From the NCBI RefSeq assembly GCF_017654505.1, contig NC_054536.1, positions 12,011,794 through 12,075,793 on the forward strand: a stretch of DNA of 64,000 nt. Direction: 5' to 3'. How positions within the stretch are numbered: position 1 is the stretch's first letter; every line of letters begins with the position of its first letter. This stretch comes from Polyodon spathula (taxonomy: Eukaryota > Chordata > Actinopteri > Acipenseriformes > Polyodontidae). The notes beneath the pieces were generated by a model, which worked only from the letters and a program-made list of their open reading frames with translations, was not told where the DNA came from and ran no database searches. The translations under genes and the position numbers were made by a program. Shown here piece by piece: positions 23,430 to 30,921 of this stretch.

Positions 23430-24700
23430 ACTTGTTGCATATGACATGATCTCTCCACCAGGTGTCACAGTGCGAGAGAGACCGTATCAGATCCCAGAAA
23501 GTCGACGAAGCGGCGTTTACAAAGAGGTATGGGATATGCTTGAGCTTGGGGTGATTGAACCTTCCAGGAGTGAGTGGTGCAGTTCGATTGTCATAGTGGC
23601 CAAGAAAGAAGGCACCAACCGCTTCTGCGTGGACTTCAGGAAGGTAAAAGCTATTGCTAAGTTCAATGCATATCCTATGGCTCGGGTCGACAAACTTTTA
23701 GACAGACTGGGAAAAACAAGGTTCATTTCCACTCTGGACCTGACAAAGTGATACTGGCAAATCCCTTTAACCCGCAGCTCCAGAGAGAAAACCGCATTTT
23801 CAACACCAGAAGGGCTGTTCCACTTTAAAACCATGCCATTTGGGCTACATGGTGTGCCCGCTGCCTTTCAGAGACTGATGGACCAGGTTTTATGCCCACA
23901 TCATGAATATGCAGCAGCATATATTGATGACGTGGTGATTTACAGCTCCACCTGGCAAGCGCATTTGGCTAGGGTTGCGGCCGTTCTTCAGTCTCTAAGG
24001 GCAGCCCGGCTGACAGCTAACTTGAGGAAATGTGCGTTTGCCACAACAGAGACTCAATATTTGGGATTTTTAATGGGGAATGGAAGGGTGAGACCTGTAG
24101 TCACCAAAATCCAGGCTTTGGTTGATGCAGCGATCCCCAAAACCAAGACTCAGGTGAGGTCACTACTGGGATTAGCCGGTTATTACCGCCACTTCCTCCC
24201 TGAGAACACCACAATGGTTAACCCATTAGTCGACCTCACCAAAAAGAGTGCTCCAAATTTGATTAAGTGGTCAGCTGAGTGTCAGAGGGCGTATGATACT
24301 ATTAAGCGTAGACTTTGCCAGGCCCCCACTCTTATTACTCCAGATTTCACCAAGAGATTCATCCTCCACAGCGATGCATCGAATGTAGGTTTGGGTGCAG
24401 TCTTGTCCCAAAAAGTAACTGGAGTAGAACACCCGATATTATATCTAAATAAAAAAAAATGTTACCTCGGGAAAGTAACTACTCTGTAGTCGAAAAAGAG
24501 TGTTTGGCCATTAAATGGGCTTCTCACTCTTTACAATACTACCTGCTGGGATACTCATTTGATCTTGTCATAGACCACGCCCCACTCACGTGGTTAAGCA
24601 CAATGAAGGACAGCAATGCCTGGATAACTCAGTGGTATATGGCATTGTAGCTCTTCGTGTACCACATGGTACACCTGGCAGGGAAAGACCACCAAAATGC
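23430..24700 (+). pseudogene. Gmr1-like reverse transcriptase and RNase H
   Basis: The RT palm begins PPGVTVRERPYQIPESRR and continues VIEPSRSEWCSSIVIVAKKE, RFCVDFRKVKAIAKFNAYPM, FISTLDLTK, a stop, YWQIPL, then MPFGLHGVPAAFQRLMD. The catalytic YIDD is at 23920-23931. One in-frame TGA at 23749-23751, in place of the usual glycine codon of the KGYWQIPL block, breaks the frame, which otherwise runs on unchanged. RNase H starts at FILHSDASNVGLGAVLSQ. A run of nine A at about 24450-24458 carries a frameshift, after which SVVEKECLAIKWA and VIDHAPLTWL follow. After a further break, HLAGKDHQNADYFSRE ends the domain. Two or three simple lesions have killed it, so it is younger than the L2 and RTE remnants here. 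Confidence 0.9.
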
Positions 24701-24812
24701 GGATTATTTTTCCCGGGAGGGGGGAGTAATGGGAAAGGTAGATTTAGCCGAATGTTCCTTCGGCTCCACTCTGAGCGGTGAGATATGTGATGGAAAGACA
24801 ATGAGTTCTGGT

Positions 24813-25195
24813 TGTAAATCTCCCTTCCGACCTGTGAGGGCGCTAAAGAACGGGAGGAGAAGTATCTGGAAGGGCTGGCCTGACAGTTCGCTTCCGGGGC
24901 AGGGAAGTCGGTTAGCCTGGAAAGAAGCAAGACTCTGTTGTAAGACCATACTGACCTGAAAGGTAAACGAGGGGCAGCTGCAACCAATAAGGCAGCTGTA
25001 ACCGTTTACCAAGATGTCTTGCGGGATTTCATATAGGGGCCAGGGTAACGCTGATCTTTTCCTTCGTTTGGGTAAACGCTTGGAGAGAAAGGACCGAGAG
25101 ACTAGCTCTCATCGTTAGAGAAAGATATGTATTGTGTATTGTGTTGTGTCTGTCTTTGTAATTGTCTGTGTTTTGCTCCACTAGACAGTTAACCT
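24813..25195 (+). repeat. 3' LTR remnant of the Gmr1-like element (5' part only)
   Basis: This matches the reverse complement of 38240-38605 through ttttgctccactagacagtt and then diverges. It has a palindrome (GGTAAACG at 24962-24969 facing CGTTTACC at 25003-25010) just before a TATA-like catatagg at 25030-25037. A purine run, cgggaggggggag, lies about 100 bases upstream at 24712-24724 and may be the polypurine tract, so the LTR could start earlier. The 3' half of the LTR is absent. Confidence 0.7.
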
Positions 25196-25376
25196 GTTAA
25201 ACCCCCAGCCTCCCATAGGCAATTTCCACCTGGAGGGCTATGGCCTTCAATAAATCACATTATCTTCCAAATTATAGACAGCACAGGCGTGGTTCAGGGC
25301 TTGAATTCAAGGTAACCCCCTGGACATTAGGACTAAAACCTCATTTGAAACCTCATTCTTACTCACTACCGCACTG
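25196..25376. other. Unassigned spacer
   Basis: Between the truncated LTR and the CR1 tail there is no recognisable element. Confidence 0.4.
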
Positions 25377-27146
25377 AACATAAGAACATAAGAACATAAG
25401 AAAGTTTACAAACGAGAGGAGGCCATTCGGCCCATCTTGCTCGTTTGGTTGTTAGTAGCTTATTGATCCCAAAATCTCATCAAGCAGCTTCTTGAAGGAT
25501 CCCAGGGTGTCAGCTTCAACAACATTACTGGGGAGTTGATTCCAGACCCTCACAATTCTCTGTGTAAAAAAGTGTCTCCTATTTTCTGTTCTGAATGTCC
25601 CTTTTTCTAAACTCCATTTGTGACCCCTGGTCCTTGTTTCTTTTTTCAGGCTGAAAAAGTCCCTTGGGTCGACACTGTCAATACCTTTTAGAATTTTGAA
25701 TGCTTGAATTAGGTCGCCACGTAGTCTTCTTTGTTCAAGACTGAACAGATTCAATTCTTTTAGCCTGTCTGCATATGACATGCCTTTTAAGCCCGGAATA
25801 ATTCTGGTTGCTCTTCTTTGCACTCTTTCTAGAGCAGCAATATCTTTTTTATAGCGAGGTGACCAGAACTGAACACAATATTCAAGATGAGGTCTTACTA
25901 GTGCATTGTACAGTTTTAACATTACTTCCCTTGATTTAAATTCAACACTTTTCACAATGTATCCGAGCATCTTGTTAGCCTTTTTTATAGCTTCCCCACA
26001 TTGTCTAGATGAAGACATTTCTGAGTCAACAAACACTCCTAGGTCTTTTTCATAGATTCCTTCTCCAATTTCAATATCTCCCATATGATATTTATAATGT
26101 ACATTTTTATTTCCTGCGTGCAGTACCTTACACTTTTCTCTATTAAATGTCATTTGCCATGTGTCTGCCCAGTTCTGAATCTTGTCTAGATCATTTTGAA
26201 TGACCTTTGCTGCTGCAACAGTGTTTGCCACTCCTCCTACTTTTGTGTCGTCTGCAAATTTAACAAGTTTGCTTACTATACCAGAATCTAAATCATTAAT
26301 GTAGATTAGGAATAGCAGAGGACCTAATACTGATCCCTGTGGTACACCGCTGGTTACCACACTCCATTCTGAGGTTTCTCCTCTAATCAGTACTTTCTGT
26401 TTTCTACATGTTAACCACTCCCTAATCCATGTACATGTGTTTCCTTGAATCCCAACTGCGTTCAGTTTGAGAATTAATCTTTTGTGCGGGACTTTGTCAA
26501 AAGCTTTCTGGAAATCTAAATAAACCATGTCATATGCTTTGCAATTATCCATTATCGATGTTGCATCCTCAAAAAAATCAAGCAAGTTAGTTAGGCACGA
26601 TCTCCCTTTCCTAAAACCATGTTGACTGTCTCCCAGTACCCTGTTACCATATAGGTAATTTTCCATTTTGGATCTTATTATAGTTTCCATAAGTTTGCAT
26701 ATGATAGAAGTCAGGCTTACTGGTCTGTAGTTACCTGGTTCAGTTTTGTTTCCCTTTTTGTGGATCGGTATTACGTTTGCAATTTTCCAGTCTGTCGGTA
26801 CCACCCCTGTGTCAAGAGACAGCTGCATGATCTTGGTTAGCGGTTTGTAAATTACTTCTTTCATTTCTTTGAGTACTACTGGGAGGATCTCATCCGGCCC
26901 AGGGGATTTGTTTATTTTAAGAGCTCCTAGTCCCTTTAACACTTCTGCCTCAGTTATGCTAAAGTTATTTAAAACTGGATAGGAACTGGATGACATGTGG
27001 GGCATGTTGTCAGTATCTTCCTTTGTAAAAACTTGTGAAAAGTAATCATTTAACATATTTGCTATTTTTTTTTCTTCCTCTACGATTTTGCCATTTGTAT
27101 CTCTTAAACATTTAATCTCCTCTTTGAATGTTCTCTTGCTGTTGTA
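25377..27146 (-). mobile_element. CR1-clade LINE, 5'-truncated copy
   Basis: Read on the minus strand this encodes about 563 CR1 residues in one unbroken frame. It has RT motifs KIANVIPIHKKGNKTEPGNY, SQHGFRKGRSCLTNLLDFFE, LDFQKAFDKVPH, SGVPQGSVLGPLLF and FADDTK, then the C-terminal block ALVRPHLEYCVQFWSPRYKK. The endonuclease half is missing and the break is at about 27146. The 3' end (25377-25405) is a tandem octamer, (TTCTTATG)n on the coding strand. CR1 elements characteristically end in short octamer repeats instead of poly-A. The protein differs from the copy at 30922-33840 at about four residues, so both came from a recently active source. Confidence 0.93.
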
Positions 27147-27431
27147 GCAATAAGGCAATAAAGCAATAACTGGAAGGAGTTATCCAGAAAAAAAACCCCA
27201 TAAAAAACAAGAAACGCTTTTCATTTGTTTTAATTCTATCGTCATTTTTTCACCTTGTAGCACATGAAAAGAACCAGATTTTTTTCCAGTGCTTCCCCAA
27301 CATGTCTACTACAGTGGATAAAAATTGAAATTAACTGAATAAAGGGATCAAATTCTACATGAGTTTTTACAAAGCTAGGCCCAAGGGTTCCCAAACCTCT
27401 CCAAAAATGAATATTGTGTAAATCTTTATGG
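27147..27431. other. No gene seen
   Basis: AT-rich spacer between the CR1 5' break and a solo LTR. Confidence 0.4.
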
Positions 27432-27435
27432 CCAG

Positions 27436-28110
27436 TGTGACAAAGTGCCATCCCCTGTGTTTATTATCTGTTATGTGTTGTGTGTGGTGTGTTTAAATGT
27501 TGGTGTATAGACATTGGTACACGGGATATAAACGGGTCTGTGTAACACGAGTGTTTAAAAATGTATATATGTATTTAGGCACGAGGACTGCACAGCACTT
27601 CACGTGCAAGTAAAATGTAGGAATATGTGAGCACGGGGAATTGCACTTTATTAATTCATGTGCTGGGATTCAAGTGAATAATTAATTGGTAATTGAATCC
27701 CAGCACAACAGTATATATAGATGCACGTTGTCACATACTCGCGGTTGGGTGTTCGGTGAGTGGAGAATGGGAGAGAGAGTAGGAGAATGATAATTTCAAT
27801 TAAAATTGCTATTGCGTGCTGGTGGGACCAGCACGATACTTGTGTGTTCAAAACTCACCGTGTTTGTCAGTGTCTGTCCGTGCACCGTTTTGTTAAGTTT
27901 AGTCCGTTTTTTGTTTCTGTTTATTTTGGCTACCAGTGTCGTGTTCTGTGTTTTTGTTTGTTACAACCGTTTATTTTCTGTCTGTTCATTCATTAAATGC
28001 TAGCGATGCTGAGCGAGACCATTCGCTCAGCCCCACCAAACTCCACCTCTGTCTTTGTTTATTTTCCTGCTTCTGGTCTGACGCCACCCACTCCGGCCAT
28101 CTTTGTGACA
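27436..28110 (+). repeat. Solo LTR, family C, with 4-bp target duplication
   Basis: It begins TGTGACAAAGTGCC and ends CATCTTTGTGACA, the TG...CA ends of an LTR, with CCAG at both flanks (27432-27435 and 28111-28114). It contains a perfect 14-bp palindrome (27660-27673 with 27693-27706), a TATA-like gtatatatag at 27711, and repeated T/G-rich blocks. Related sequences lie at 34246-34560, 50342-50938 (minus) and 53116-53719. No internal retroelement genes flank it, so it is a solo LTR left by recombination. Confidence 0.85.
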
Positions 28111-28114
28111 CCAG

Positions 28115-28540
28115 TCATACACTAGTTTCTTGAGCAAGTTTTAAAAGGGAGGTTACCTTCTGGCACCTCACCTGCTATACATTGCCACATGAATTAGATT
28201 TTGTAATCCTCTTTTTTACTTATTTGTCCAATATTTCTTTCAAAAGGTGGCCTTTTTGGAGAGCTTTGGGGTGCCTGAAATGTATGCATAATGACAAATA
28301 TACTCTAGTTCATATGCCACAACTGTCAGGCACATTGCTCTCACATAACTATGCGTTTATGCAGGAGAATGTTGCTACTGAGATTTTTTTGTAGCTCTGA
28401 ATTTTCAGTACCTGGCTGTATTTTTGTTATTCACTTGCTTGAAAGTATGTAAATGTCAAGAAGCAAAATAATGAGTTTTTATTTTTTTTAAATTAAGTGG
28501 TTACACTCATTCAAGCACTGCTGACAGGTGAACATGTGTT
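28115..28540. other. No gene seen
   Basis: Nothing supported. Confidence 0.4.
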
Positions 28541-28544
28541 GATT

Positions 28545-28574
28545 ATTGGATAAAGGCACCTGCTAAATGTCTAC

Positions 28575-28608
<34 letters not shown>

Positions 28609-28611
28609 GAT
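28545..28611 (+). repeat. Dispersed-repeat 3' tail with (AAT)n
   Basis: ttggataaaggcacctgcta, then aatgtctac, runs into about 14 AAT units. It has the same form as the tail at 3612. Confidence 0.6.
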
Positions 28612-29093
28612 TCCAGACACCTTTGCTGCTCTAAATCAGGCTGCCAGACTGAAAACACTTCAGTTCCTTTCATCTTTACTTTGATTGGCATGTGGCAAAC
28701 AAAGGAACTGAGTGAGTGACTGTTGGAGCAGGCAGACAGCTTATCTTGAAAGGCTAAGAAACCTACACTGTCTCTAGGTGAGTAACATCACTCCTTGTAA
28801 TCATGGAAATATAAAAAAAGTTTGCTAAACACTCCCATGCAATAATCTAAATCAATGAACATCAATGAGAAAATAATAAAGATCGCCGGGAAGAAACAAT
28901 TACTTCTTGCAACTTGTAATGCATCGTAAAGACCAGGGACTGTATACAGCAGCACAGCACAGATGAGACATGGTGTTGCTCTTTACTATGCAAAAAAAAT
29001 TCTTAAAAAAATGTTATTTCTATGTGCCCCTTGAGAGTCAAATGGTTGCATTTTCTAATAATATTTACAGTAAAAATGCATATTGAAAATTAC
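28612..29093. other. No gene seen
   Basis: Nothing supported. Confidence 0.4.
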
Positions 29094-29095
29094 AC

Positions 29096-29151
<56 letters not shown>
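29094..29151. repeat. (AAT)n microsatellite
   Basis: About 18 tandem AAT units. Confidence 0.95.
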
Positions 29152-29152
<1 letters not shown>

Positions 29153-29154
29153 TA

Positions 29155-29332
29155 GTGTGGATCCATTATACTTACACATCCTGAAGAGGCTCCAATCCAT
29201 CTTCAAATGCTGCTTCTCCAACCCAGAAAGTTGCTCATTTTCACCGTCACTTTCACTATTATCCATCTCCTCCAAAACTTCAAAAAGACTGATTCGACTT
29301 CTTTTGGGATACTTTGGAACATTGCTCGTCAT
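29155..29332 (-). other. Unidentified open segment, possibly coding
   Basis: A minus-strand frame opens with a methionine at 29332. It reads MTSNVPKYPKRSRISLFEVL and EEMDNSESDGENEQLSGLEK before entering the adjacent microsatellite. The acidic, serine-rich composition resembles the N-terminus of some piggyBac-type transposases or of a nuclear protein exon. No catalytic domain is present and no family can be named. Chance cannot be excluded. Confidence 0.2.
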
Positions 29333-29782
29333 TTCATTCGATTTTATAAATTTTACAAATTGAAAAATGATCAGAAAACGGTAAGAAACCTTGATCCTAA
29401 GTGCGTAATACTAATCTTCAATGGATTAGGCTACAAACAAAGTCAAGGTATGATTGGACTGCTTGTGACCTCCCCTACAACGTGATCAGGGAGATTTCAT
29501 CATCAACAAATACATGTAAGGCCAGAGCAGTGAAACACACAGCTAGTCAATTGGAGTTGTTTTTGAACCGTGAGGTACTATACAAGTTCTGAAGAGAATA
29601 TCTCAGCGGTGAAATGGCAAATTCGAAAAATTGCTTCGCTGTTTGACGGTAGAACAACATTTATGATATTGAGACATTTTTTTTTTGCTGTTTTGCTTTT
29701 GTAATAATATTACAGATGATTTTTTAAATATAACGTGTAATCGCAGTACCATGTTCCACCTGCGGAACAGGGGGGCGTAAGA
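29333..29782. other. No gene seen
   Basis: Nothing supported. Confidence 0.4.
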
Positions 29783-30120
29783 GGTTAACCCACAAATCCA
29801 GATCTGTCGCCGAGGGTCAGCTCGATCCGGATCACCACTGCACCAACCATCACGAAATACCTGTGTCATCACTCACCACAAGCACGTCTGCACTCACCCA
29901 GGACTGGTGACTGTGTGCTCGTTTTTGTTCAGGACTGTGCCCTGATTTGTTATCCCTGTGCTTTACACATGGTTGTGTATTGCCAGGGATTTATTATTTA
30001 AACGGTCACCAGGCTTGGAATACAAATAAAGCACATTTTCCAAATGATTACAATTGTCTGCCTTTCACTCCTGCACCGCATCACTGCTACACCTGTTCTC
30101 TATTCACCAGCCACTTTGCC
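29783..30120 (+). repeat. Gmr1-type LTR fragment (3' half)
   Basis: From gttaacccacaaatcc to tttgccaca this aligns with the solo LTR on the minus strand at 37900-38240, including ggtcagc..gatccggatc, tgcactcacccagg and the AATAAA signal. The first half of the LTR is missing. Its right end abuts a Tc1 fragment directly. Confidence 0.75.
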
Positions 30121-30921
30121 ACAGCCACTCAAGGACATTTACCTTTTTGTTCCTTAGCCACTCCAGTGTAGCTCTGGCTGTGTGCTTTGGGTCATTGTCA
30201 TGCTGAGAGGGGAATGCCAGTCCAAGTTTCAACTTTCTTGCAGAGGGCAGCAGATTTTCCTCAAGGACTTTGCTATATTTTGCTCCATTTATTTGCCCTT
30301 CTAGCCTGACAAGTGCCCCAGTCCCTGCCGATGAGAAACATCCCCATAACATGCTGCTGCGACCACCATGCTTGGCAGTAGGGATGGTGTTCTTTGGGTA
30401 ATGTGCTGTGTTGGGTTTGCACCAAAAATAACACTTTGCATTTTAGTTTCGTCAGACCACAAAACTTTGCCACATGGCTACAGAATCTACAGTGGTTTTT
30501 TTTTTGCATACTTCAAAACAGGATTCAAGGTGGGCTTCTTGAGTAATGGCTTCCTTCTTTCCACCCTACCATACAGGCCAGATTTGTGGAGTGCTTTGGA
30601 TATTGTTGTACACTTTGATCAGTCTTGGCCATAAAAGCCTGTAGCTCTTGTAAAGTTGCCTCTTGGTTGCCTCTCTGATCTATCTCTTGCTAGGTTATCC
30701 AGTTTGGAGGGACAGCCTGATCTAGGCAGGGTCTTAGTGGTGCCATACACCTTCCACTTCTTAATAATCATCTTGACCATGCTCCAAGGGATATTCAAGG
30801 CCTTTGATTTATATTTTAATACCCATCCCCTGATCTGTGCCTTTCAACAATTTTGTCCTGATGTAGTTTTGAAAGCGCTTTGGTGCTCATGGTTGAGTCT
30901 TTGCTTTGAAATGAACTACCC

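Noticed and set aside
22160..24700. Rearranged Gypsy pol, because integrase precedes reverse transcriptase
   Set aside because: This order is the normal arrangement of Gmr1-like elements, and the SCAN-like Gag agrees.
20636..24810. Endogenous retrovirus with an envelope gene
   Set aside because: No envelope-like frame is found after RNase H; the sequence runs into the LTR region.
29090..29154. Poly-tyrosine and other low-complexity frames (also at 15222, 49428, 52500, 54305, 58229 and 58958)
   Set aside because: They are translations of microsatellites.
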